From contig JANFNE010000007.1 of the NCBI GenBank assembly GCA_024867545.1, positions 248,001-312,000 on the forward strand: 64,000 nucleotides of DNA, given 5' to 3'. Below are positions 23,091-34,046 of the stretch, in pieces. The DNA comes from Phytopythium helicoides (lineage: Eukaryota; Oomycota; Peronosporomycetes; Pythiales; Pythiaceae). Under the pieces are notes generated by a model. It saw nothing but the letters and a program-made list of their open reading frames with translations. It searched no databases and was not told the origin of the DNA. Numbering within the stretch: the stretch's first letter is position 1; every line of letters begins with the position of its first letter. The position numbers and the translations under genes are program-made.

Positions 23091-26000
23091 ATGATGCTAT
23101 GCGTGTGCTCTTCGATCATCATACTTGTGATCCTGGGCGTGACAAGTGCTGCGTTGGCCCCAAACTACTTCCTTGGAACTTGCCTGACTAAGGAATGGGT
23201 CTCTACTATGGAAGATCAGCTCGACATCTCCTCTGCCGCTCGTGATTCGAATGGGAGACTAGTCTATCCATTTTTGCAGCCCGCTCTACAATACCCACGA
23301 TTTACGGTAGGTTCCTGATGCCGCTTGCTTGCGCATGGGTTGTAAGTTTGAGCATCTTGTCTGAAAATCTTGTTTGAAATAGGTCGATGATCCTCGCACA
23401 GCGTCGAGCGCAGCGTACACAGAAACCTGTATGAGCAGCTCGATGGTCTTTTACGGTGCCGGAGCTACATCAGCGAGCGCTAAAGTTTCTGGACGAGCGA
23501 ACGGAACGTTGATCCTCGACATGCGGAACTGGGACTCGCAAATGCTGTCTACGATGATATTCGCGATCTTGGCGCAGGAGGTGGTGCGTTTTCGTGTGAT
23601 TTATTTCCCAAATAATACTATTGCTGCGCCACTTATCGCCGTGTCAGGTTGGATACGCAGTTTCGTTTTTCGAAGGCAGCTCAACAAGCACAACGACGCA
23701 GCGTATGGCTTCAGCCCGAGAAGGCCTTTGTGCACCAACTCATGTCAGCGTGGAGGTGTGGGCTGCTGGCAAGGAGGCTGCTCTAGCAGTCTACTCAAAT
23801 GAGTCTTTTTCGGCCGGTGGTGTCGGCTATTACGGACTTCCTGGGATATACACGACCAAAGATTTTGTAGCGTATGGAAGGAACGAGTCGGTCAACTCAC
23901 CTACCTTCTTCGCAAACTACTACGGTCATTACGCGAGTGATGATCGAGTTGTATCAGCTAATAGTGCGTACTCCTTCTTCAACAACTCCAAGTTCTACTC
24001 TCCATCTGGAAATGCGTACTGTGCAGACAACGCATGGGGCTGCCTTGATGGCTGTGCGAAATCGGATTCGTGTACTCAAAGAGAAGCGGAAGGGAAAGAG
24101 TGTTTGGTGGTGATAATGATGGATCCCAGTTATGAGCACGGGTACTTTCAAGCTGCAATGTCAAACTTGGGCATTCCAGCCTACTTTTGCTTCCTTGGAT
24201 ACACTGGTGTTGCTGAATATGCGCTCGAAGCACAAGCGAATGGATCTGCGGTACTATTCTACCACTATGAGCCCGACATGTTTCATATTGCACACTCTGG
24301 ACTATTCGAGCGCGTGATGCTTCCTCGTGCATTACCTGAGCGCGTAGCACTCGCAACTGGCACCTATGGTGAGAATGGCTACGGCGAGGCTACCGACAAC
24401 CCGGTTGACGTCGATTACCCATCTCATCTTCTTATGAAATATGCAGCACTCCTACTTTCAGACCTTCAAATCAGCTCACTTGTAACCCAATTCACATTGT
24501 CGGATCTCGACATGACGGGGCTGCTAGGCAAGCTGAAGAACGCAACCGACGACTCAACTGTACTCGATGCTGATTTTGAAGCTGCGTGTAGTTGGGTGAA
24601 GGAAAACTACAATACGTGGAAATCATGGCTCACCCGTCTTCCGCTATGTGAGTTTGACTCGCACATTAGCTTCTCGGTCGCTGGTTGTAACGATAGCTAC
24701 CGGCAAATTGATTTTGAGTGGAACGTACCCAGCCCAGATAATTCTCGCTGCCCTATGTATGCGACGGCGGGTATGCGGAGCTACCTTCACCAGTTATAGC
24801 AAGCCGGTCGTGCGAGTGGATCGAAAGCCACACAAGCATATGGGTCGACTGGATCACTAACAAACCAGATTGCGACTCAAGCTTCTACGAATACTACGTG
24901 ACCGAATGTGACTCAAAAGCAAAACGAACAATCAAATATCGCTGGCTATTGCCACTGTCAACAGACCCAACGCAATCGATTGAATGTGATGGTGGTGATT
25001 CGTTACCTGATGATGTCAGCATTGACTGCGAGTACATGCCAGAAAGAAGCCCCACAGTCACCGCAGCTTGTGCAATTGCAACGGTTGGCTTAGTACTTCT
25101 ACTTGCTGCACTAATCATCGTCTATCGGAATCGAGAAGCACCGATTATCAAGCGGTCACAATATGAGCTTCTGATGCTCATGATCTTTGGAGCTTTCTTT
25201 ACTATGGGAGCTCCCATCGCCTATGCTGGTGTACCGACAAATCCAAAATGCGCTATTCGCCCTGTTGTCGTCTCTTTTGGCTTTACCTCTGTGTTCGGAG
25301 CGCTGGTTGTCAAATCCCTTCGTGTGTATCGGGTTTTCATGACGAAGGCTATGAAGAGGACAACGATAACGCTTCGGATGATGTTGAAAGTTCTTGCTAT
25401 TTTTTACATTATCGACACGATCATCATAGGCGTCTGGGGTTTAGTCGACTTCCCCAGTGCCGAGACAAAAGACGAATATGTGGCGCAAATCAACGGCAAC
25501 GTGAGTCGGATAGCCTGCCGGTCGTCAAGCTTCATCTTTACAGCTCTACTGATGTTCTGGAAAGCCATTCTACTCTTCCTAGGTCTCTATCTCTCATTTC
25601 TCATTCGAAAAGTATCAGTTGACTTTCAAGAATCGATGTGGATCTTTGCGTCAGCAGTGGTCGTGCTGTTCGCATGTCTCGTGATCCTACCTTTGGCTTA
25701 CATGGTCGACATGTCCGCAGCCGCGTTCTACGTATTTCTGTCGGGTGTGTTGATCGTGAGCACGGGTACCGTGGTCTCACTCATGATAGCACCGAAGCTT
25801 TTGCGCTTACAGGAAGCAGATTCGTCCAAGCAGTCAGGGCCGTCGACAGCTGGTAGCTCAAATGGTGCTGTAGGCTCGCAGTCAGACGCGGACGGCTCTA
25901 CTCAAACAACGCATGCAGGCGTGACGGCTGCACATGTTCAAGCCAAAAGTCATCAAGTAAAGCCAACAACCAAGGCATACGCACCACAGCCCGCAGTCAA

Positions 26001-26091
26001 GGGACCAGCAAAGAAGCAGCAGATGATGTCTGTAGAGGAACTAAGTCGAAATGCCCAGGAAGACGGGAACAAAGGCGCCAATCGTCAATAG
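23091..26091 (+). CDS. Class C GPCR-like receptor, family copy 3 (single-base frameshift in Cys module A)
   Basis: Exons 23091-23306, 23383-23583 and 23648-26091, both introns phase 0 as in copy 1. A signal peptide is followed by 'APNYFLGTCLTKEWVSTMED'. The ectodomain is in frame to 24745. There one T is missing (AATTCT-CGCTGCC where paralogues have a TCN-CTN pair), so the frame closes at 24799. The correct frame resumes at once ('YVCDGGYAELPSP', then 'SRSCEWIESHTSIWVDWI') and is open to 26091. Repaired length would be about 953 aa. 7TM marks are intact: 'APIIKRSQYELLMLMIFGAF', 'SLRVYRVFMTKAMKRTTITL' and 'FLIRKVSVDFQESMWIF'. The tail has 'HQVKP' and 'MMSVEELSR'. Stop-to-stop distance to the acyl-CoA dehydrogenase is only 79 bp. 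Confidence 0.82.
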
Positions 26092-26170
26092 AAAACAAAC
26101 TCTCACAGATCGGGATGACACAATGATGGCTTATTCACATTGTCTCGCCAGCTGCCCTGTTGTCAGTGAG

Positions 26171-27687
26171 TTACTTCTTGTACTCCTCCTTGACGACCTT
26201 GGCGATTGTCGACAGCTGCATATTGCTTGTACCCTCGTAAATGGCGCCAATCTTGGCGTCGCGATAAAACTTCTCAGCAAGCAGGTACTTGGTGAAACCT
26301 ACTCCTCCGAGCCACTCAATGCACTTGGATGCCGTCTTCTCGGCCACACGTGACGCGTGGAGCTTAGCCATAGCTGCTTGCTTGACGAATGGCAGGCCAG
26401 AGTCCTTGAGGCGCGCTGCGTTGTACACGAGTAGCCGCGCTGTCTCGATCTCAATCGCGGCCTCTGCGTACTGATGCTGCATGGACTGGAAGTCTCCGAT
26501 CGCCGAACCAAACTGGTACCGGTCGAAGAGGTACGGCATGGTCTGATCGTACACACCTTGCGCCAGTCCAAGCATTTGAGACGCAATACCGATCCGACCC
26601 TCGTTCAGCGTGCTGATTGCGATCTTGTAGCCCTTGCCAACTTCACCCAGAATGTTCTCCTTCTTGACTTTGACGTTCGTCAGGGTGACAGGGCAAGTAG
26701 AAGAAGCACGGATGCCGAGCTTGTCCTCGGGCTTGCCAATCTCCAAGCCCTCAGCGTCCCGGTCGACGATGAAACACGTGATGCCCTTATATCCCTGAGA
26801 AGGGTCAACATTGGCAAATACGAGATAGACGCCACTGTATTCGGCGTTCGAGATCCACATCTTCTGACCGTTGAGCGTGTAGTAGCTGCCGTCCGCCGAT
26901 GCCTCCGCGCGCGTCTTGAGTGCGAACGCATCGCTGCCAGACCCCGCTTCACTCAAGCAGAAGCTCCCAATCTGTCCAAGCGTAGAGTATTCATTAGTGT
27001 AGGGTAGCACAATGACGATGCCGAAGTCACACACCATGTCAGAGGCGAGACGCGGAAGATACTTCTCCTTTTGCTCGTCTGTGCCGTGCAGCTACATTGA
27101 TGGTACGAAGACGTTAGCTGGGGTAAAAGGAGTCTCAACAGCCAGGTCGCGGATCTCTCACCAGGAAGACGTTATTGACGACTGTGTTCTGCAGGTCGCA
27201 GAGTAGTCCGACGACCGGGTCGACCTTGGACAGCTCCTCGATCGTGAGGCAGAGGCACATGAAGGACGCCTCGGAGCCGCCGTAGTCGGCCGGGATCTCC
27301 ACCGACAGCAGCTACCACATGCACACCACCACCAAATATCAGCCTCCTCCCCTCTGCACTCATCTCCACTCGCACGCACCCCGTTCTCGAACAGCCCCTT
27401 GGTGATGTCGTGGTTCATCTCTCCCTCCCTGTCCATCGTCTGCACGTGCGGCGCCACCACATCCGCCGCGAACCTGGCCACTGCAGCCCCCACGTGAGCA
27501 CCTCCCCGCCCGAACCCCCAACCGCAGCCTCCGCACCCGTGTCCTTGAACATGGTCTCGTCCTCCGACAGCAGCGTGAGCGGCGCTCCGGGCTCCGTCGA
27601 CAGCGCGCGCGCGAGCCGCAGCTGCCGCCCGCGCGTCGCCGCCCGCAGCGCGCCAGTCGCCCTCACAGCCGCGCGCATCATCACCAT
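26171..27687 (-). CDS. ACADSB: Short/branched-chain acyl-CoA dehydrogenase, mitochondrial
   Basis: Five exons on minus: 27687-27537, 27480-27380, 27311-27162, 27091-27035 and 26971-26171, exactly 1260 nt (419 aa). The N-terminus is an Arg/Ala-rich mitochondrial presequence ([20 protein letters not shown]). Acyl-CoA dehydrogenase marks in order: '[18 protein letters not shown]', '[14 protein letters not shown]' (FAD/substrate loop), '[18 protein letters not shown]', '[20 protein letters not shown]' and the catalytic-Glu block '[15 protein letters not shown]'. The block '[20 protein letters not shown]' with '[10 protein letters not shown]' is closest to short/branched-chain (2-methylbutyryl-CoA) dehydrogenases. 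It catalyses the FAD-dependent alpha,beta-dehydrogenation in isoleucine/short-chain acyl catabolism, passing electrons to ETF. The 63 nt intron at 27034-26972 has no stop and could be mistaken for coding. Confidence 0.92.
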
Positions 27688-27987
27688 CGGCCGCCTTTCT
27701 TGCTCGACTTGTGCTCTTCGAGGCAAATTGCCGACTGGTCGGCCGGTTGCCTTTCTCGGGTTTCCCCCGAGGAGTAAGAACGGCAATCGGCGGCTGGTTG
27801 AAGCTGGCGCGGCGGATACAAAACGAGTGATTCGACGCGAGTCGGTGGCGCGACGTGTATTTCTGCCCGACTGTGAAAGTGGACCACACGAAACAGTGGC
27901 GCCAGCCGCGTTGAACTCGCAGCCAGCACGTACGCGTGTCACTATGGATCGTCACTTCCAGTTTCCCCCAGAAAAGCCGCAGGCGAC

Positions 27988-30459
27988 ATGCGCAAGGAGG
28001 ACGTGAGCCCGGACGTGGACTTCGGCGCCGCCGGCGGCTTCCACGAGCCACGCGGGACGGACGGAGGCCTCACACGCGTACGCGCGGCCGCTGGACCTGT
28101 CGCGGCCGCTGTACGCGATCTCGGGGCTCGGCTTCCTGCTGCTGCTGCTCACGTCGGCGTTCCGCCCCGTGGTGCTCGTGTTCACCATCTGCGGCTACGG
28201 CGCCGTCTTCTCCTTCTACCTGTCCAACTGGGTGCTCAGCCGCGACGTGGGCACGGCGGAGATGCGCGAGGTGTCCACGCCCATCAGGGAGGGCGCGGAG
28301 GGATTCCTGCGCATCCAGTACACGGCCATCGCGCGCATCGCCGTCGCCATCGCGGCGCTCATCTTCTTCAGCTACGCGCTACGCCCCTCCAGCTCGCTTG
28401 CGTCCGGCGTAGAGAATCTCGGCAACGTCACGCTTGGCCTGCTCGCGTCCTTCTCGTTCCTCATCGGCGCCGTCTGCTCGGCAGCCGCGGGATATATCAG
28501 CATGTGGGTCTCGGCGCAGTCCAACATCCGTGTGGCCAGCGCCGCGCGCCGCTCCTACGGCGAGGCGCTGCTCGTGTGCTTCCGCGGCGGAGCGTTTCTC
28601 CGCCGTGCTAGACATCACGCTCTGCGTCGGCGGCGTCAGCTCGCTCTACGTCGTGCTCTACACCATGTTTTCATCGGTGCTCAAGCCCACAGAGATCCCG
28701 CTGCTCATGGTCGGCTACGGCTTTGGCGCGTCGTTTGTTGCACTCTTTATGCAGCTTGGAGGCGGGATCTACACCAAGGCGGCCGATGTTGGAGCCGACC
28801 TTGTCGGTAAAGTCGAGGTCGGCATCCCTGAGGACGACCCGCGCAACCCAGCCGTGATCGCAGATCTTGTTGGTGACATGGTCGGCGACTGTGTCGGTAG
28901 CAGTGCCGACGTGTTCGAATCGGTCGCCGCTGAGATCATTGGTGCCATGATCCTTGGCGGTACGCTTGCTCGCGAGTCGCAGCTTCAGTATCCCGTTGCT
29001 TTTGTTTTCTTCCCCGTGGTTGTGCACGCGTTCGACATTGTCGTGAGCAGCATTGGCATTATGATGGTCAAGGCCCCGAGCGATGCTGAGGCTAACCGCC
29101 CCGGGCACAACCCAATGGGCACGATGCAGACTGGCTACAACATTTCGCTTGGCTTGGCGCTAATCGGATTTGCGTTCACGACTCGATGGCTGCTCTACAG
29201 CGACATGCACCCAAATGCTTGGTTCCACTTCTTCCTCTGCGGTGTCGTCGGCATGTTCACGGCGTATGTGTTTGTCAAGTCTACTCAGTATTACACGGAC
29301 TATGCGTACTACCCTGTCCGCAGCATCGCGAAGGCAAGCACAACAGGCCACGGAACCAACATTATCACGGGTGTCGCTGTTGGAATGAAGTCAACGGTGA
29401 TACCCACCGTCATGGTCAGCATTGCAGTGATTTGTGCGTACCACTTGGGAGCTACGTCTGGCATTGGAGGCGCAAACAGTCGGAACGCGGGTTTGTTCGG
29501 AACGGCAGTCGCCACGATGGGCATGCTGTCGTCTGCCGTGTTTGTGCTTGCGATGAACAACTATGGGCCGATTGCCGACAATGCCGGCGGTATTGCCGAG
29601 ATGAGCCAGCAGCCGGACTACGTCCGTGATGCGACTGACAAGCTGGATGCAGCAGGCAACGTCACCAAGGCGATTACGAAGGGTTATTCGATCGGATCTG
29701 CTGCACTCGCGTGCTTTGTGCTCTTCGGTGCGTTCATGGACGAGTTCTCCGAGTTTGCTGGACAAGAGTTCAAGACCGTCGATATTGCGACGGTTGAAGT
29801 TCTCGTTGGAGGCCTCCTCGGCACGATGATGGTGTTCTTCTTTACAGGTCTGGCAGTTGCGGCTGTCGGCGATACTGCAGGCGAGGTTGTCAAGGAAGTT
29901 CGCCGTCAGTTTGAAGTGTATCCTGGCATCATGGAGTACAAGTCGAAGCCGGACTACCGGACATGCGTGGCGCTCGTCACCAAGGCAGCATTGAACCAGA
30001 TGCGATTCCCAGGCATGCTTGCTGTTCTGCTCCCGGTCGTGGTGGGCCTGGTTTTCCGCGTGGTGCGTCTGCATCGACATCGTTATTTTTTCTTTCAGTT
30101 TGTATTTCCGTCTTACAAACTTTTTTGGGTGGATCAAACAGATCGGAAGCTACCAGGGCAAGCCGCTGCTCGGCGCCGAAGCGCTGGCGGGATACCTAAT
30201 GTTTGGCACGGTGACCGGCATCATGATGGCGCTGTTCCTCGACAATGTCGGCGGCGCGTGGGACAACGCCAAGAAGTACGTGGAGCTGGGCAACTTTGGC
30301 GGCAAGGGCAGCGAGGCGCACAAGGCCGCCGTCACGGGCGACACGGTCGGCGACCCGTTCAAGGACACAGCCGGCCCCGCGCTGCACGTCGTCATCAAAC
30401 TGCTGTCCACGACCGTGCTCGTGTTCGGCCCGCTCTTTGTGTCGCGCGTCGAGGCGTAG
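27988..30459 (+). CDS. K+-independent H+-translocating pyrophosphatase (AVP2-like), single-base frameshift
   Basis: Exons 27988-28002, 28067-30062 and 30142-30459. The middle exon has one base too many: near 28595 GCG-T-TTCTCCGCC moves the frame, from '[19 protein letters not shown]' upstream to '[14 protein letters not shown]' downstream. Repaired length would be 775 aa with ~15-16 membrane helices. Catalytic motifs are intact: '[11 protein letters not shown]', '[20 protein letters not shown]' and the C-terminal '[20 protein letters not shown]'. '[17 protein letters not shown]' carries Lys where K+-dependent enzymes have Ala, so this is the K+-independent (type II) class. It couples PPi hydrolysis to proton pumping into Golgi, vacuolar or acidocalcisome-like compartments. 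The first exon (MRKED) is inferred from GTGAGC and phase 0. Other genomic copies may exist. Confidence 0.88.
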
Positions 30460-30761
30460 GTCGTAGGCTCTGCATGTCACCGCCGCCAGCTGCCGTTCGC
30501 CACCGTCGAAGCTGTCCGTCCGTCATGCCAATCAAAAAAAATTCAAATGTTGAATCTGTCCGAAAGCTCCTTCCTCTCCACGCCGCTGCACTCGCTTCTT
30601 GAAAGACGATTGGGCAATATACGCTCCAAAAACTCGACGATTGGCTATAAATGATTCTGCTAAACCAAGTAGCGTGGGATATGCAAGATTCGATTCAGTC
30701 TGCTGGGGAGCTGACGTCGCGTCCCCGTCCGCTCCGCCCGCCTTCGCTCGCCCTCCGCGCC
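30460..30761 (+). promoter_or_regulatory. ZIP transporter promoter region with two inverted CCAAT boxes and a TATA-like box
   Basis: 302 bp between the H+-PPase stop and the ZIP start, same strand. ATTGG (inverted CCAAT) occurs at 30609-30613 and 30640-30644, followed at once by CTATAAAT (30645-30652), about 110 bp before the ATG. The 5' half should be the H+-PPase 3' UTR. Assignment as core promoter is inference from motif order. Confidence 0.45.
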
Positions 30762-31877
30762 ATGATCGAGGGCCACCACCCCGTGCTGCAGGCGCTGCAG
30801 GGCACGCTGCTGACCTGGGGGCTCACGGCTCTGGTGCGGCGCCGCGCGCTCCGCCTCTCGCGACTCGCGCTAACGCTCTGTCGTCGCTCCGCCTGCAGGG
30901 GGCCGCGCTCGTGTTCGTGCTCGACATCGAGGACCGCGCGCGCAGCCAGAAGATCCTGGACGCCATGCTTGGCTTCGCGGGCGGTGTGATGCTCGCGGCC
31001 TCGTACTGGTCGCTGCTGGCGCCCGCCATCGAGATCGCCGAGCAGTCGGAGCTCTACGGGCCGGACGGCCGCTGGGCGTTCGTGCCGGCCGCTGTGGGCT
31101 TCGCCATGGGCGCCGCCGCGCTCTTCGGCACCGAGAAGGTGCTCGCCATGCTCGAGTCGCTCGCCGACAAGCCACAGGACCTGCGCAAGAAGGACGACGA
31201 CTACGACGAAGCCAAGAGCGGTGACGCGCACGCGCACAGCATCGCCACGCCGTCCGTTGCCAACACCAAGAGGTAAGCCCGATGCGCCTGCTCGAGCGGT
31301 CGCTATGGACTTCCAGTCTCATGAACATGTCTTTCACACCAATGCAGCTTCCGCCGTGTTCTATTGCTGGTGATCGCCATCACGCTGCACAACCTTCCCG
31401 AGGGCATGGCTGTCGGTGTGGGTTTCGGCAGCGTCGGTCACAGCTCGGCTGCGACCTTCGGCAACGCCGTGAACCTGGCGATTGGCATCGGCCTCCAGAA
31501 CTTCCCAGAGGGCCTCGCTGTCTCGATGCCACTGCGGAGAGAGGGCATGTCTGCCTTCCGCGCGTTCATGTGGGGCCAGCTGAGCGGCCTCGTCGAGCCT
31601 GTTGGTGGGGTGCGTTCCACACCAATTTATGCAACCTTAACTGTTTCGAGATCTAATACCGTGTGTCCTGTGTCGAAAGCTCATTGGTGCTGGCGCCGTG
31701 CTGTATGTGCAGCCAATCCTTCCATACGCCCTAGCGTTCGCAGCGGGAGCCATGATCTTCGTTGTCGTGGACGACTTGATCCCAGAGGCCAACCAGAGCG
31801 GCAACCAGAAGCTAGCGACCTTCGGAGTCATTGTCGGCTTCATCGTCATGATGGTCATGGACGTCGCGCTGGGTTAG
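30762..31877 (+). CDS. ZIP family zinc/metal transporter (ZIP11/ZupT-like)
   Basis: Exons 30762-30833, 30899-31272, 31348-31609 and 31680-31877, total 906 nt (301 aa). Hydrophobic helices and the ZIP signatures are present: TM2 region '[20 protein letters not shown]', TM4 '[18 protein letters not shown]' and TM5 '[18 protein letters not shown]', both with the (H/Q)N.PEG metal-site motif. The C-terminal helices include '[19 protein letters not shown]'. The acidic/His-rich cytosolic loop between TM3 and TM4 ('[18 protein letters not shown]') is a likely metal-sensing loop. The (H/Q)NFPEG plus 'VDDLIPEA' pattern is closest to ZupT/ZIP11 of the gufA subfamily. It moves Zn2+ (possibly Fe/Mn) into the cytosol. 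Start and exon phases are unambiguous; no oddity seen. Confidence 0.9.
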
Positions 31878-31978
31878 TGAGGCCAATAGTCTGATCCATT
31901 GAACGAACGTTTTGCTAGATGGCAACGATGGATAGGGCTGACGCCCAAATACTATTGTTTATATCCGACCTCGAGGGC

Positions 31979-33715
31979 TTACTCCATGAGCTGAAACGCA
32001 AACTCTTCGTCATCGCCATTGCGACCTACAGCATCTTCATCGCTGTCGATCCTAGCATCGTCGAGAAATAGTCTAGTATTGACCTCAGCGTCCAACTTCT
32101 TCTCTTCTTCCCCAATTTTTGGTTTCGTTTTTGGAGGCATTTGCACCAGTGCTCGAACACTTGTAACCCAGACTGTGTTGACGAGACCGGTGAGGGCAAA
32201 CATCGTGACTGCAACTAGAAGCCATTCTGTCGCCTTCCCGTAGAACTCTTCGTTGTGCTCAAAGCGCTCTCCTCCTGGGTTGATGCTCAGTTCGACCCTC
32301 ATATGCTGTCCATCGTAGAAATCCGCAGTGGCGGGCCGATCGCAGTGCGCAGGCGCCATTCCGATGCGATTCCCGTCAATATCATAAATGATAACATGAT
32401 CAGTCAGCACGCTGGCACCGATTATCGTCGACTTGACGGCGTCCGAGAAGAAAATGGTTCCCGCAACCATGGTATTCGAAAGCGGCGCAAAATATCGGCT
32501 AGCAGGCATGCACAATTCGGCTTCGTTCAAAAAGTGGAAACAGATGGGAGGAAACTTGTCTGAAGAAGCCACATCCGACGGACTCACATCTGAATAATAC
32601 TGCGTGCTCTCGGGCACGTAGTTGTCAGAGCCTGTGGCTTTCTTCCATGCATCGATGAACGGTTCCCTGGCAGCCGTCGGTAAATACACAAAAGTTGTCC
32701 CACTGTCGAGAACGCAGCCACGTTCATTGTTGAACACTCTCGAGTCAACGTTGAGTTTGTTGTTGGAGCCCCCAACCGAAATGGACTCAAGCGAAGCCGT
32801 CCAGTACTGATAACCGGTGTCGCGCATTGGGGTGTAATGAACTTGTGAGTCGTTGATAGACAAGTCGACGCCTCCAAGAGTGAGCGACCCTCCATCATCT
32901 GCGAGGCACTGCGAAAAGATGCGCGAGCGTGTAGCTCCGCTTGCGTAAAGCTGCTCGATAATCGAGTCGGGGTGTCGAGAAAAGCCCATGATTCCATCTG
33001 CAGTCTGGGAGGTGAACACGCCCGACTGCTCAAAGATGCAGCCGAACTGAACGGGGGACGACAGGGTATCACTGGAAGCCTGTTTGTCTACCACTCCAGG
33101 CGCAAACGTCATCTCATCAGTAACCTTGTACGCTGTCCAGTAGTCTCCTTCAACGTATGTTTGTCCGTATCGGCACTTGTCGTTCCCACTGGGATCGCTG
33201 TCAGACTTTTCGCACGCAAGGCAGTCGCCAGCTTCCTCGCACGTCAAATATCGCGTCGAAGGCGTGAATGTAAACGGTGCGTGCCTGTGTCGATCGCCGC
33301 AGTGGTCACACCCATCACACACAAACGCAGTCTTTCCACTCCCTGTATCGATGATAAGCTCTCGGATCTGCTCCCCAACCAGCGCTTGGATCGTGTGCGA
33401 GCCTTCTCCTGTGTACAGCGACGTCTCAACCGCAATCGCGGCGCCACCTGCAGCCATATCCACTCGACCGCGGAGTTCCTCATCAAAAGGGTCGCTTCTA
33501 GTGCTGTTCAAACTGCTCGTCGATTGCTGCGCCTGCACGCTGAGCATGCGCGCGAGGTGGTGCGCTGCATGGAAAGTCGGCGTTCGCTTGACTCCCAGCA
33601 TCACCACATCCGCCGACGCAATCCCCGCAGACGGCCGATCACTGACAACCATCAACAGCAGCACAATTGGTGCTAACAGCAGTAGCTTGGGCGGTGCTCC
33701 TCTCCTCGCCACCAT
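31979..33715 (-). CDS. Membrane-anchored pepsin-like aspartic protease (family A1)
   Basis: Single exon, 578 aa from the ATG at 33715; an upstream in-frame ATG at 33790 would add 25 residues. The chosen start places a hydrophobic signal/anchor (KLLLLAPIVLLLMVVS) near the N-terminus. Both catalytic aspartates are visible: 'LIIDTGSGKTAFVCDGC' (about residue 122) and 'CVLDSGTTFVYLP' (about 337), as is the flap-side 'GIMGFSRHPDSIIEQL'. A Cys-rich insert (CDHCGD...CEEAGDCLACEKS) follows the first Asp. Near residue 505 a single membrane helix (WLLVAVTMFALTGLVNTVWV) precedes an acidic cytosolic tail. The layout (pro-region, bilobal protease, C-terminal anchor) is like BACE-type or stramenopile membrane aspartic proteases, working in the secretory or endosomal lumen or at the surface. 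Confidence 0.9.
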   Translation of the reverse strand: MVARRGAPPKLLLLAPIVLLLMVVSDRPSAGIASADVVMLGVKRTPTFHAAHHLARMLSVQAQQSTSSLNSTRSDPFDEELRGRVDMAAGGAAIAVETSLYTGEGSHTIQALVGEQIRELIIDTGSGKTAFVCDGCDHCGDRHRHAPFTFTPSTRYLTCEEAGDCLACEKSDSDPSGNDKCRYGQTYVEGDYWTAYKVTDEMTFAPGVVDKQASSDTLSSPVQFGCIFEQSGVFTSQTADGIMGFSRHPDSIIEQLYASGATRSRIFSQCLADDGGSLTLGGVDLSINDSQVHYTPMRDTGYQYWTASLESISVGGSNNKLNVDSRVFNNERGCVLDSGTTFVYLPTAAREPFIDAWKKATGSDNYVPESTQYYSDVSPSDVASSDKFPPICFHFLNEAELCMPASRYFAPLSNTMVAGTIFFSDAVKSTIIGASVLTDHVIIYDIDGNRIGMAPAHCDRPATADFYDGQHMRVELSINPGGERFEHNEEFYGKATEWLLVAVTMFALTGLVNTVWVTSVRALVQMPPKTKPKIGEEEKKLDAEVNTRLFLDDARIDSDEDAVGRNGDDEEFAFQLME

Positions 33716-33954
33716 GGCGACTGCAGCCTGAAGCAATCGACAGCGTGGCTGCTGCACCTGCGCGACTGTCGACGCCGCCAAGAGAAGCACAAGCCGCTGT
33801 TACCTGCGCGCGCCGCTTGAGCGCGGGCGTAACGAGCTGCTGCGGTCGGCGCCACAAGACGTCGGGAGTTATCGGCGGCTCGGCGAGTCACTCGATCCAT
33901 CGCGCCCCTTGGAGATCGCATATCCAAATCGTGGCGGCTTCAACTTGCGGCGGA

Positions 33955-34002
33955 TCCGATCGCGATCCGATCGGGCCGGTCGATCCGATCGGAGTCCGAT
34001 CG
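33955..34002. promoter_or_regulatory. Four TCCGATCG boxes in the RPB9/protease divergent promoter
   Basis: TCCGATCG occurs at 33955, 33966, 33984 and 33995. The first two and the last two are each 11 bp apart (one helical turn). Most copies extend to the near-palindrome GATCCGATC. They lie 45-92 bp upstream of the RPB9 ATG, with GCGCCATTTTCC (34014-34025) between, which resembles an oomycete initiator/flanking element. No other part of the window that I read shows this clustering. A transcription-factor array is inferred. Confidence 0.6.
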
Positions 34003-34046
34003 GATGCCGCGCTGGCGCCATTTTCCGGTCTGATCGAGTGGGCGAG

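Noticed and set aside
26972..27034. Treating the last acyl-CoA dehydrogenase intron as coding
   Set aside because: Its 21-codon translation would interrupt the conserved run between 'LPRLASDM' and '[10 protein letters not shown]'; removing it restores the family sequence.
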